This document shows positions 23,067-35,574 of a stretch of DNA of 64,000 bases, in pieces. Position numbers and translations under genes: made by a program. Position 1 is the stretch's first letter; each line of letters begins with the position of its first letter. Source of the DNA: Cyathus striatus (lineage: Eukaryota > Basidiomycota > Agaricomycetes > Agaricales > Nidulariaceae); NCBI GenBank assembly GCA_025738555.1, contig JAOVFP010000015.1:3162001-3226000 (forward strand), read 5' to 3'. The notes under the pieces were generated by a model that worked only from the letters and a program-made list of their open reading frames with translations, did no database searches and was not told where the DNA came from.

Positions 23067-24260
23067 ATGTCGATTGTACCTGCTCCCACATCGATGCGCG
23101 GAGAGATCATTCTGCAGCCAGCTTATTTCACGTCGTCGATCTATGTAAAGGCGCTCCGTGACGACATCACAAATCTTATTCTAAAATATTACGAAAAGTA
23201 CACTGAAACTCAGCCGACGCAGCCCTTTTCGCTGTTCAAGGAACTATGGGAGGCTCAAGGATGGAAGCTGCTGCATTTCAAAGTCTTTGATGACCGAGCA
23301 CGGAAAGCATTTTTGGATGTTACACTCAGACTGTTTCTCGGTGCGTTGTCTATCCTATATCATTACATGAATCTTTCTGATGAGACGAAACGAAAGAAAG
23401 AACAGTAAAGACAGAGGCACCATTCAGTCGAGCTGCAGCGTTGTTTGGCATGTATATATTCTTTTCTACACAACCGAGAAATGCGGCGCCTCCGCTGTAT
23501 TCCGTTTCACACATACCAATTGCTACAGGTGGGGTCTGAGATTTTGGTGATGAAACACTAATGATGAACTTGGAGGCCAGATCATTTTTTATCTTTAAAG
23601 GCACTGCCAGAGGGACTGATCACACCCGAGTTTGAGGCATTGCAACCGCGGATTGAATGCATACTGTCTAGGCTGATGAAGGAAAAGGTCTTTCTGATGG
23701 TACCAGAATCGCGGCTTGGGGCTCTGAATCCGCGGAGTTTGCCGCGGGAGGTGTACATGGATTCGTGCGTGAGGACAGCGGATGAAGACAGCGGTGGGCG
23801 GAAGAAAGGGCGGCCCACGAAGCGGGACAGGGCGCAGAAGGCAAAGACGGCGGTCGAGAGTCTTGACCGGTGGCTGGAGCGTACGTCATGTGTGGTTGAT
23901 GATGGGACGACAGGATCACGTTCCGAATCGGGATCAACGGGGACAACGCACCGACTGGTTGCACAGGGCCCTGCAGAAGCGCTGGGGGACTACCAGACGA
24001 AGAAAGGTGAATTCTTGTCGAGGGTGTATGGGACAGAGGAGGACACAGAAGGGGACCGGGCGGTGGTTGCGAAGGCGAATGAGATCATTGTGGGGCGGCT
24101 GCGGGAGGCGCAGGCGCTGGTGGGGCCGGGGTCGGGGAGTGGTGGTGCGGGGGTGCTGCGTGTTGAACGTGCAGCAGCGTCGTTGGGTGATGGAGGGGGC
24201 GGGGTGCTGGGACTGGTGGAAGGGGCAGGAGTGGAAGGGAGATCTGAGATGATGGATTGA
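23067..24260 (+). CDS. SNAP43-like (snRNA-activating complex subunit) protein
   Basis: The N-terminal half fits the SNAPc SNAP43 domain. It opens with QPAYFTSSIYVKALRDDI, then FSLFKELWEAQGWKLLHFKV, DVTLRLFL and AALFGMYIFFSTQPRN. This subunit helps recruit RNA polymerase II/III to snRNA promoters. Splicing of the middle part gives IPIAT then DHFLSLKALPEGLITPEF, joined across an intron ending ...gccag near 23581. The C-terminal half has a basic KKGRPTKRDRAQKAK stretch and a Gly/Val-rich tail with strongly GC-rich codons, unlike its surroundings. Family assignment rests on the N-terminal pattern and is less certain than the gene itself. Confidence 0.65.
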
Positions 24261-24454
24261 CAGAATGTAAGATTCAAAATAAGGGTATACAAAAAGAGAG
24301 AGTGTGTATGTTGTTGTTCTCAAGACTCCACTTCTCCACTGTCTGTTGTTAGTTAACTGGTGCCAGTTGTCCGCTCTTTACTCTACTTATTCTTTCATTT
24401 CCTGTCTATACCCCGTCGCCTGTACTCTAGTCTTAGACCCTAGACCCCCCCCCA

Positions 24455-26904
24455 ATGGCCTCAGATCCTCATCGCCGCTACTTGGCCCAGCAGAACACAC
24501 CCTCCACCACCAATCTGCTCCCGCCCTCCCCACAGCCAAGCCAAAGGCCGCCCCCACCTGCCATCCAAGCCAACTTCGCAAAGCCCCCGCCGTCGCTGAG
24601 GAGCACGCCAAGCAATCTCTCCCTCGTAAGAGTTCCTCCCTCGCTTCCCCCTTGCCAAGCTCATCCCCGCTCCTTCACCCCGTCACACCCCCCTCCCCCA
24701 GGCTGACCCCTCTCCTTACAACAACAACGCAAGTCGTTTCTCCGCTGGCACCCACTCCGTATCCGACAAGGCACGTAGCCTCCTTCCTTCTTTCCTCCCC
24801 CGCCTGAGCTTACCCTCCCCCAGTACTCCCTCGCCGCCGACCCTCTCTCCTGGGGCACAAAGCTCTCGCTCACCGAGAAAGAGCCCGACGACTACCTCCA
24901 CAATCCAGACCCTCGCAGAGACAGAAAAAATGACGCTGGCGGCACCATCTTCACTCTCAGGGGGCTCTCCAATGTCGGCTGCATTTTTGTTCTCACACTC
25001 GCTATCCTTGCTCTCTTGTTCGTATCACCCATACCCACACACACTCCCTCACGCCACTCACAACTTATACCTTATTCAGCGTCGCTTACCCCGTCGTACA
25101 CCACTACACTGCACGCCAACAGTCAACATTCGGCGGTTTCAATGCCGGCGGCATCAATGCCACAGGACAAGTTCGTGCTCCCATATACTCCGTGCCCCCA
25201 ATCCATCCTGACCTTCACCCAGATTCCCAAAATGGCTGGAAATTGGGGCTTAATAGACCTCGAGACTCCCGAGGATGCCTACACAAGGCCAGGCTATGAT
25301 GACCCCACCGTCGACATGCAGCTCGTCTTCAGCGACGAGTTCAACACCGATGGCCGTACATTCTACCCCGGAGACGATCCTTATTGGGAAGCAGTGGACC
25401 TGCATTACTGGGAGGTACGGCCTTTCTTCATCCCTCACCCCGTATCCGTTCTCACTTGTTACAGACCAACAACATGGAGTGGTATGACCCGGCAGCAATT
25501 ACCACTACCAATGGCTCGCTCGTCATAACTCTATCTGCAAAGGAAACCCACGACCTCAACTACCAAGGAGGCATGATGTCCACATGGAACAAGTTCTGTT
25601 TCACTGGCGGCATTCTTGAAGCCTCTGTCGTACTCCCGGGTGCCAATAACATTGTTGGTCTTTGGCCTGCCGTTTGGGCAATGGGGAACCTCGGCAGAGC
25701 AGGTTACGGTGCCAGTTTGGAGGGCATGGTATGTCAATCCACACATCTCTTCCGTAAGATAACATCCTTATTTCAAATCTAGTGGCCTTACACTTACGAC
25801 GCTTGCGATGTTGGCACACTGGCCAATCAAACGCTGAATGGCCTACCTGAATTGGCTACCGTGGACGGCGACAAGGGTAATGGTGGTGTTCTCTCATTCC
25901 TTCCTGGACAACGGTTGTCGCGATGCACTTGTCCCGGTGAATCTCATCCTGGTCCCGTCCATTCCGATGGTACCTATGTTGGCCGCTCAGCTCCCGAGAT
26001 CGATGTCTTTGAGGCTCAAATAAGTGGCGGTATTGGAGAGGTTTCCCAATCAGGACAATGGGCTGTACGTCACGAGATATTTGGAAACTTACATGTGCGA
26101 ACGTACTAACAACACCATAGCCATTCAATTACCATTACGAATGGGCATTTAATGTCTCGAATAACATGGTTATCGAAGATACAACCATTACAGAACTCAA
26201 TAGTTACACAGGAGGCGTATTCCAACAGGCAACCTCTGGTGTTACACAGACCAGTGAGTACCATTTGATTAAGAACAAGTGTTAATATTGACATTATATA
26301 GATCAGCAATGCTACGAGCTTGAAGGCGGCTGCTCATCTGTGTACGGATTCGAGTATAAACCAGGTTCGTAGAATACCCCTCCCCGGAAGTAACTCTTTG
26401 AAACGCGATATTAGGATTTGATGACGGTTACATTACTTGGGTTGCTGATGGTAAGAAGGCATGGACAATGAGGGCACCTGGGATGGCTGCAGATTCTCGG
26501 GTGGAAATCGCTGCTCGCCCTGTTCCCCAGGAACCAATGGTATGTTGATTTTCTTACATGTAGTTTTTCGCAACTAAAATATTTGTCAGTATATCATTAC
26601 AAACCTCGGGATGTCAACCAACTTCGGAGATGTCGACTTGGAGCATTTGACATTCCCCACGAAGATGAGCATCGACTGGATTCGGGTCTACCAGCCTTCG
26701 GATTCTATCAACATTGGATGTGATCCCAAGGATTTCCCTACGCAGGCCTATATTAACCAGTACGTCTCTTCATTTACTCTGTCTTGCATGCTGTCTCATC
26801 ATCTCCGCAGGTATATCGAAGCTTACACAAATCCTAACCTCACAACATGGGTTGACGACTTCAAGCAAACTTTCCCAAAGAACAGCTTTAAAGGAGAATG
26901 TTAA
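24455..26904 (+). CDS. KRE6: KRE6/SKN1-like beta-glucan synthesis-associated protein (GH16)
   Basis: Type II membrane glycoside hydrolase family 16 protein needed for beta-1,6-glucan assembly in the wall. The Pro-rich cytosolic N-terminus is followed by a transmembrane helix (CIFVLTLAILALFVAYPVV). The SKN1/KRE6 luminal domain includes MQLVFSDEFNTDGRTFYPGD, NFYHYEW-like NYHYEWAFN, and WPAVWAMGNLGRAGYG. The GH16 catalytic core EIDVFE (E-I-D-x-x-E) is intact within SAPEIDVFEAQ. Many short introns interrupt the gene, and the protein ends SFKGEC. A run of C residues lies immediately before the ATG. The gene appears complete. Confidence 0.94.
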
Positions 26905-27243
26905 GCCTAGCTGTGTGTCTTGAGTTATTTGCTTCATCTATTATGTCTTCTTTGTTATTCGTCTTGCATTTTGAACAGTGCTAGGAAGGATTTTGATTTT
27001 CATGTAACTTACGCGTATTCTACTGTTCTATACCCGCACATTCTTCATATTCGTTTTTTCTTCACTTTCGGCAATGATACCATAACCTAGAAATTGTCGC
27101 CGCAGGCAGGTTCTTGCGATGCCATGCTTGTTCGTTGTCTTTACCTGTATTGTTTGATAACAGAATAAGGATTATGGAGTCATATACAATACATGACGAA
27201 AGTACTACGCTAAAATACATATCAGATATACATAAAACTGCTG
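26905..27243. other. Convergent intergenic region, no gene seen
   Basis: This 339-bp AT-rich spacer lies between the KRE6-like gene (+) and the UBE2O-like gene (-). It should hold both 3' UTRs. Confidence 0.55.
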
Positions 27244-30200
27244 TTATATGATAGATAGGTCTTCATCGTTTAGTAAAGATTCTAGCTTGTTTAACGTCCG
27301 TCCTAATGTGATGATGCCGCCCTCCGTCAGCCTTGGCACTGCAAGGTCTTGATCCTCCTCTGATATTTCCGGATTAGATTTACTCTTCTCGATAAGCCTG
27401 CGTGCACCCTGAAGAACTTTATCTAGACGATGGTGCTTATAATAGAACCACTTTATCTCTTCATCAAGGCCTCCCAGCGGTATTTCAAGCGCTCTCCGCA
27501 CAAAACCTCTCGACAGCACATAGGCCTTTTCACTATATAATCGACTGGAAAAATATAGCCGGTTAGATAGTAAACTATTGCTAAAAGTGGTTAATATACT
27601 CGCCTGTTCACAATACCGTCTTCAGTTCCCCTCAGTTTTTCGTAAGCTGGCTCGCAAAACCATCTAAAATAATCAGATGACAGAAAAACACACACGTCGA
27701 TATAGCTTGCTATAGGACTCACGGTTCTTTTACGAGTACTAAACCTTGAATTGACACCAAGGCTTGAAGCAGTGAAGACCGGGCAGCACTCCAGGTCTCG
27801 TTTCGATCACCAGCCCAGGTTCCTAAAATTGATAAACAAACCTTTCCTTCCTCATATAGATTACTATGAAATATTTAACGCGTATTTTGTGACTACGTGT
27901 AGATAGCACTTACGGATTGACTGAAACTAACGTGAGCCATGAGTTAAAGAGAATGTATATGTAAAGACCCACCTCTCCCATTGCCATTAGTCCAGCTATG
28001 GAAATGCGCTATTGGCGGGCTATTAGGAAAATTAGAATCCAGCATCCAATCTATCACAAAAGGAGCGTCTTCGTAAGGTGTGTTCTCAGGCCCGATGATC
28101 AAAGAGCGCAGCAAATCTGCACGGTCTTCATAAGCTCGTATAAGTATAGAAGCTGCAGAGGAAGCTTATTGACATCTCTCAGGCAACAGAAAATAATAGT
28201 AAAACATACGAGGCAAACTGCTTTCTAATATGCGATACTCTCTTGATAGGCGGCTAAGAAATTGTTTCGAGGGTTGAGAAGGAACGGACGAGTAAAAGGC
28301 ATGATCAGACGGTGCTTCAGAGAGTACTTCGAATCGTTTCCATACTCCATTCTCGTCGACCAACGATTCGTGCGATACCGTCATAACGGCAGGTGTAGAA
28401 GCGGCTGCCATGTGTGGACTTTGCCTAGAAGCTGTATCTCTAGCCAGAACGGGACGTTCATTAGGAGGCGGCACATCCACACTCATCACCATGTCATCCA
28501 CATCGTCGTCGACTTCAACAACAAACTCATCACCTTCATCCAAACTATACCACTCGTTTTCATCTCCAAATGCTTCAGGTCGCCATTCACCGTTCTCATC
28601 CATGGACCAGACTTGATCTTCATCCGGATACGATTCCTGATCTTCCGACGACAGCTCATCATCCCACAAATCATCTTCTAGTTGGTCGACACCATCGTAC
28701 AATCTAGTGAGTCGCTCAAGAGGGTAGACCTTGGATATGGAGTCTGGATGTGTTACTTCTACCGTTCCATTCAGATTGAGCTATATGCTAATTAGTACCT
28801 GCATGTGTGAAATGAATTCAAAGCGCACAGAAGTAACTTCGCCGATCCACCACAAACTCCTGTCTTCTGACGGCACTTGTTTAATTATTCCATCAACATA
28901 TCCACCTTCACATCTTTTCTTCGCAATATCGGATCCAAGTTCTGCCATTATCTTTCTCCAACCTACGAACTGTCCATCATGCATCCCCTTTTCACGAACC
29001 CAAGCCTCTAATTCTCCTATAAGGGGAACGCGCGGCTTTTCATAACCATTCGTAGTACCTTCCCGATGTATGAAGACGTAGTCACCTAGTCGAACACCTA
29101 AATCTTCTGAAGGGAGAGTACCCACAGTCGTAGGATCAGAAGTTCCATGTGGATCAAGTTCTAATACAGATACAAGCTCGGTAACACCAGTCTCCGGAAA
29201 ACGAATTGTGGCAGTACGCTCTTTAGCGTTCACTTTCTGAACAATTGCAGGCTTATTTTCATCCTCGTTTTTCCAAACTACATAATTACCAGGCCTGAAA
29301 AATGAAGTCTATTAAATACTTTGTTTCTTAAAACATAAAAAAGTCGAACGCTTACCAACAATCATACTCATCTGTGTTTAAATATGGAATCACATCCTTC
29401 GCATTAATCTGTTCGTGCGTGCCATTCTGCCATAGTATATCTAATGTCGTATCCGTTTCCGTTACCAAAAACATTTGTATGTAGAAAAACCCTGCAGCGT
29501 CTCCAGGTACACCATGCCGCGAACATGGCACACTCGAACTGTCTTTAAGATGCACTCGATCCCCGACTCGCATTTCTCTATCATATTTTCCGCGTATCAA
29601 AGTAAGATCAGCAATACGCTGTCCGTACCAAAAACGCTGCGGTCTCTTCCGACTCTCCGCGATATGTGATTCAAGCTGTGCCAATAGCAGCGAAATGAGA
29701 CAGCGGATACGAGGCTCGAAAATTATTAGCTCGTACGGATTGATTAACGGCAAGCCATGCAACAGCATACACCGTATGCTTCACAGCAATAACAGTATCC
29801 AATCCAGAACGTCGATTTCCGAGTAAGAAACCGATTAAGTTTTGCATACCACCTCCAGTGGAAGGTAAAATATCCTGTGTTATGTTAAGTTGCAGAAACA
29901 ATGTCAGGAATACGATAAACGCACACTGCCTTGTTCTCCGACGTTGAGTCGCGATCCAAGCTCGGGCAATCGAACGAGCTGACCTCCCTGAACTTCTATC
30001 ACAGACTCATCAAAAGCCTGTCATAATAATTATTCAGACAAAGCCTGTATAAGATATGATGATGCTAACCTCTATCACCTATTGAACGGTTAGCTATGAA
30101 TGGTGTCTGTATGAGAACGAAAAACACACCTGGCCAATCCAATCCTCGTAAAGGACATAGTCTCCAACCTCCGCATCCAACCGCTGAACAACGTCATTTA

Positions 30201-30705
30201 CCGTATACCACCCGTCTAAACTCTCGCCAGTAACTACGTGCTGTAGCCGTGCCCTGACCTTGAGCTGGGTGACAACGGCAGAGCGAACATCATCGACAGT
30301 GCGTTTACAATAGTCACCAGGCTGGAGGGTACGATCAACAAGTCGGAGTTCTGATTCTTGTAAAATTTCACGCTCGCCGCCATTCATAATAAAGGTGACG
30401 CCAACTTCTCCATGCTTCAGTGGTCGCATCAGCGGGTCTTCAAGGGCTGCTTCCGGCTGTATATCTTCTGCGTCATGCCAACATCGCTGGGATTGCAGTA
30501 GTGTGAGGAAGAATATGTATCCCAACGTTATATACCGACATACCACAACAATTCCAAAGGATTCTGGGCGGTCAATTCGCTGGACTATATCCTGTTGATA
30601 GAACTGTAGCGGTATTAGTCTCACGACACAGTTATTGCCGGAATAAGCAAGAAGAATTATAACAAATACTTTGGTCGCTGGTCTCCTGCGCTCCTGACGG
30701 GTCAT
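27244..30705 (-). CDS. UBE2O-like large ubiquitin-conjugating (E2/E3 hybrid) enzyme
   Basis: Large E2 related to UBE2O, which can ubiquitinate substrates without a separate E3. The N-terminus [12 protein letters not shown] joins [17 protein letters not shown], then CWHDAED. Several conserved SH3-like/CR modules follow ([39 protein letters not shown]). A very acidic segment comes next ([19 protein letters not shown]). The UBC domain has [37 protein letters not shown] and the catalytic Cys in [12 protein letters not shown] (codon 27838..27836). A C-terminal helical tail ends NDEDLSII. All expected parts are present. The gene shares a 215-bp promoter spacer with an F-box gene. Confidence 0.9.
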
Positions 30706-30920
30706 AACAAATTATAGAGAAAAATGGTATATAAGTATAATGAAAAGAGGAAAGAAAGGTGAGGCTAAGGGTAAGATTGGGGTAAACCGTAAGATGCTGA
30801 TGGGCTGCAACTTCAAGCATGTCTACCCAATCGCCGTTGTCGCCGTTAACCCCGAGATTACATCACCCCGCCCACCCTCGCGCTCCACCTCGTACATAGT
30901 TCTAGTTATCCTTTACCAGA
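30706..30920. promoter_or_regulatory. Short bidirectional promoter between UBE2O-like and F-box genes
   Basis: Only 215 bp separate the two opposite start codons. A TATA-like sequence (tatataagtat) lies at about 30728-30738. Its closeness to the UBE2O ATG makes it more likely to be part of that leader or to serve the F-box side. Shared control of both genes is inference. Confidence 0.5.
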
Positions 30921-32797
30921 ATGATAGAAATGATTACACTTCCCACTGAAATACTACTCAAAATCCTCGAGAAGTTGGATTTTTTCTCTCTTATCGTCTG
31001 CAAATGCGTGCGTCACAGGCTCACAGCACTCTGCCGCCCATACCATCTGAAACGACCTAATCCGCTCATCTACTTCAAATAGGTGTGTCACTTGCTTCAA
31101 AACATCATTGAAAACACTGCAAATTTGCAGTATATCATTGAGCTTGCTGTGTCTGGGTCTGAAGATGGGGAATCTAATAATAACAATCTCTCCATCGCAG
31201 AGCGACTTCTGCTTTTAAAGAAGTACCAAAACGCTTGGGATACGGAATTATGGCATGACGAAATTAAAATATCAATGCAGAGGGGGGGTCTCTGGGAGCT
31301 GTATGGAAATATATTAGCACAGAACAGCACACCGGGAGATCTTTCATTCGTGCAACTACCTTCAAAACTTCGTTCTATCAAACAACAGCAATGGGTCTAT
31401 GGTCAGGAAACTTTCAAATTCAACATACACGATTTTACTGTTGATGCTTCGCAAGATCTCATTGCACTGATTGAAACCCCAGATACGTACGTTATGCAAT
31501 AACCGAGTTCGTCTCATACTGTTGCTCAGGTTGCATGATAAGGCACATCCAGAACGATCATAGTGTACTGCGGATTCACTTGCGTACTCTCTCTACTGGA
31601 GCCTCACATCCGCTCGCACCTACCTGGGGTATCGTATGCCATACCCTAGAAAATTCGAGCAGGCAAGCCTCTTATAGTATTTTGATATCGCGAGACCATA
31701 TAGGCATTCTTATAAACGGCAACTTAAATTGCGAAAACGAGCTTGTAATATTGTGTTGGAAAAGTGGCGAGCTGAAACTTGTAAGCATATAATTTACATT
31801 CATTTCTGCTACTTCAATAACCAAAATACTCCATTAGAATATTGTTGGTGATGAAGTTCGATGTTTTGTATTCATGTCTTCGACCCAGATTTTGGCATCG
31901 GTCCTTGAAACATCGGATGAAGGATATATTCTAGAACCAACCCTCCGCATTATAGATTTTGAGCGTGAATCCAAAGAAGTACGTCGCATTGGCGACGTGA
32001 GAAACAAATTTGTCTTTCGCTATCCAAAATTGGATATTGATGCCATAGTACATGATATGAGTTTGCGCTCTGACCCTGCACCACTGTGGACATCCGGTTC
32101 CAAGCTTGGTGTTCCCTTCCAGATTGCAAGAAACAATAGAATCTACGTAACAAGCTTCTGGGTTGAGGTTTCGGAAAGGCTGCAACTCTTCGTTCACTTT
32201 GTGCCTCACGATACCTTACAAGCCTGCATCGATAACATTTTATCAGGCGAAACGAATGATGCCGTAGATTGGAAGCACTGGGGACCTGAAGGTACACGAA
32301 TGGTAAAATCGCCGAGTTACCATTCACGCGTATATGTATGCTACGTTAATGGCTCAAGATATGTGCTACCTCAAAGCACAGCTTATCGGGGAGTTAAACC
32401 CAATAGCCCAGTGCAATGGAAATGCTCAATTCTACTATATGATTTTAATCAATTGGCATTTAGACGCGCGCTTCTGGATGCACAGCAAAAAAAGGAGAAG
32501 GGAAAAGATAGATCGCATGTACCCGAAGATGGGGAAACCTGTTTTATGACAGAGGAAGAAGTGCTAGAAGGAGGGCAACTGTTTAAAGAAGAGCTTCGAA
32601 CAAAGCTACCGTACCGTGTACGGTCGATTCCGGTAAGTATAAAGCGACAGGATGGTTGGAGTGCGCTTTGCAGTGAAGATGGAATACTTATTGTGGATGT
32701 GGGTAATTCCAAAACTTGTGGATATGGAAAGGCAGATATTGATGATATGTGCCAGACGGAAATCAGGTCAAACTCGTACCACCTACTGGCATTCTAG
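30921..32797 (+). CDS. F-box protein
   Basis: SCF-type substrate adaptor candidate. The N-terminal F-box reads LPTEILLKILEKLDFFSL. An intron follows (ending at the tag before 31083) and the box continues as VCHLLQNIIENTANLQYIIEL, typical of agaricomycete F-box families. The remainder, about 500 residues, has repeated short beta-strand patterns (LRIHLRTLSTGASHPLA, NELVILCWKSGELKL, FVFMSSTQILAS) suggesting a beta-propeller-like domain, though no canonical WD or kelch repeats are obvious. Such genes form large lineage-expanded families, so the specific substrate is unknown. The ATG at 30921 is the first in frame with the F-box. It sits beside an E2-type gene. Confidence 0.8.
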
Positions 32798-33362
32798 ATA
32801 TGGTGTGTGCTGTTGAAGGCTGCAGCGTGGAGGCGAGCACGTGTATTATACATTATATGAGGCTATAAAGATGGTGGCGAATATGCTTGCTCAGTGAAGG
32901 ATGCAAGACCCGTGTGGTCGGTACTGTCCACAAGCCAAAAGACAGGGAGTCTGAGTTGGATGCGGGATTTGGAGGGATCGATTCCAATAGGGAAATGGCG
33001 CGTTTTTTGCTGATGTAGTTGCAGACGGTGATGTATTTAGCCGGAGGACGAGGCAGGTGATGGCCCTTGAGGGATAATTGAGGCAGAGAGAAGGAATGAT
33101 TTAATGAATGAAAGAAGAGGCGGAAGGAGAAAAGTGAGGGATTTTGAACAGCATCTGACTGAGGGATATGGGCTATTCGCGAGTGCTGTATGAGATCAGA
33201 TGGCTTGGGATTATCTTATCAGATAACAAAGTTTTTCCAGTAGGCGACGGCTCTACAGCAACCAGCTTCCTGTTGACTGTTGACTCTCTTAAAGCCTCCC
33301 ATGCACCCCGTCCCTCCTCTCTCTTTACCTGCACATACCCCCCCCCTCCACCATACCCCATT
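32798..33362. promoter_or_regulatory. Intergenic region upstream of acetylglutamate synthase
   Basis: No gene is seen. It is purine-rich at 33050-33170 and pyrimidine-rich just before the ATG. A run of C (cccccccctcc) lies within the probable leader. Confidence 0.5.
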
Positions 33363-35331
33363 ATGATTCCAAACTGTACTCGCTCCTCCCGTCTCCTTGC
33401 CGCTGCCTGCAACTCTCCCGCCCACCACTCCTTTAAGGCGTTCTACGCAGTGAGTCTCCCTCCCTCCCCGCCTCTGCTCCTATTCTCACCCCTTCTCCAT
33501 CCTCCCTCCCAGACCGTTCGTGGCCTACGCAACTCTGCTCCCCCAGATCTTGACGACGCACCCCCGTCCGACAATGTCAGTCGAGTCATTTCTCTTCTTT
33601 ACGTACACTCGCTTACTGCCCTCATATCAGGACTTCATTCTTTCTATCCTGCGTGCTAATCCTTCTTTGCGCGACACAAAATCTTATCTTGCTTCATTTG
33701 GTCTTCGCCCCCAAACAAAGCCTGCTCACCCTCAACCACCGCAGCTCATCATAGATCCCCCTCCCCTTCATACAAAGCAGTCCCCTTCAATATCCATTGC
33801 TGAGCCCACAGAACCTCTCAAACCGAGCCCCTTTGTCACATCTATTCTCAATCCTGTTTACCGTAGAACTGCCCTCGTCAAGATCCAAGGTCCCTTTACC
33901 GATGTCCAGCTCGACAGCATCACAAAAGGCATGGTCTACCTCGGAAAGTTGGGTCTCGTGAGCGTCATCGTCGTCGAAAACGACGAGCTGCCTCGCGGCG
34001 AGCAGGACGAGCGCAGCGCCATTGTAGATGAGACAATGCGTGTCGTAACTAGCCTCGAGAAACATGGTGCCCGGGCTCGTCCTGTTGTCGGCCCTGTTGT
34101 CCGCTTAGGCCCTAAGCCCGACGAAGATCTTCTACCCAATAGCGACTTTACTTCTCCTGAAGCTCACACCATCCCTTCGGACCTTGTTCCCATTCGCTCT
34201 GCTCTTCATGCAGGCGAAATTCCCGTTATTGCTCCGTTTGCGCTCGACTCCTTCTGCCGCTCTGTAAGAATAGATGCAAACGACGTCATCGCTAGCCTTG
34301 CTCGTGGTATGGTCGAAGCATCTGCCGTCGACAAATCTGCACAACTCAAAGCTGATTCAGACGACGACGTTGACCTCACCCCGCTGCGTCTCATGGTCAT
34401 TGATCGTCACGGAGGTGTTCCTTCCTACGCCCGTTCGGGATATCCTCACTTGTTGATCAACCTCACGTCCGAGCATAGACATATTCGCCAGACCTTTGAT
34501 GAACGTTGGCGTTATACTCATCCCACTGCTCTCTCCAATCTCAATCTGGCCCGCACATGTCTTTCCTACATGCCCCCCACCTCCTCAGCCATTATGGTCT
34601 CTCACAAGTCCCCAAGCTCTCTCATTGCAAACCTTGTCACCAATAAGCCGGCTGTTAGCTCTAGCTTGCCTCACGCCTTGCTTCAAGGAAACCGCAAGCT
34701 CACTCCTCACACGCCTACGCTTCTCAGACGGGGTCTTCCCATTCAAGTTGTTCGCTCTACTGCCGAGATCGATCGCAAGAAACTGAACTACCTCCTTGAA
34801 CAATCTTTCGGAAGAACGTTGGATGAAGATGCGTTCTACAAGCGTCTCGAAAAGACTTTAGACTTTGTCATTGTGGCCGGTGACTATGCCGGCGCAGCCA
34901 TTGTTACCTGCGAACCCTCTCCCACTTCCGAAGCTCCAATTGCATATCTTGACAAGTTTGCTGTCTTGCCTAGTCATCAAGGCGATGGCACAGTCGACTT
35001 CCTCTGGGTTGCCTTGCATGACGAGTCTTATGGTCTCGGCCATCCCTTCTCTGCTAATCCCAACGGCGGACGTGGTGGGATGGGCGAGGGCTACGACCTC
35101 GTTTGGCGAAGCAGGTCGAATAATCCTGTGAACAAGTGGTATTTCGAGCGCAGCTCGGGTCATTTACGGATGGGATCATGGGTGCTATTCTGGTGTGACG
35201 CAGAGAAGCGGCTGAAGATAGAAGAGGGTCGCCGAGGAAGTGCCGGTTTGTCTTATGTTGAACACTGGGAAGAGGGTAGGCTGGCTAAATGGGCGGACAT
35301 TGTGTCCAGAATTCCCTCAAGTTGGAAATAG
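33363..35331 (+). CDS. ARG2: Acetylglutamate synthase, mitochondrial
   Basis: First committed step of arginine biosynthesis: acetyl-CoA plus glutamate to N-acetylglutamate in mitochondria. Exons 33363..33449, 33513..33575 and 33631..35331 give 616 aa. The N-terminus (MIPNCTRSSRLLAAACN) is basic and hydroxylated and fits a mitochondrial presequence. The conserved core starts DFILSILRANPSLRDTKSYL. An amino-acid-kinase-like domain follows (ALVKIQGPFTDVQLDSI, MVIDRHGGVPS, HLLINLTSEH). The NAT domain has IAYLDKFAVLPSHQGDGTVD and ends near NKWYFERSSGHLRMG. A frame switch at about 33575 is explained by the second intron (gtcagt to catatcag). The full family length is present. Confidence 0.94.
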
Positions 35332-35574
35332 ATAATAAAATTAACTACAAATAGACTGATAATATTATACGTACCTTCATATCTTGTATTGTTAGTATAT
35401 ATGAACCTGAAGATTCGACATGAAATCATCCCATCCAGTAGATATCATTGGGTATAATTAATAAGTTTCTTGGTATTTTATGGTATAAAGGTATTCTAAT
35501 CAACTCTCCAGAAGACCCGAGGAAATGCTCTAGCATCACTGCAATACTATAATCAAACTGTCCGATCTGCCTTC

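Noticed and set aside
33168..33659. Separate gene upstream of acetylglutamate synthase
   Set aside because: Its middle is simply the first two coding exons of the synthase read through two introns.
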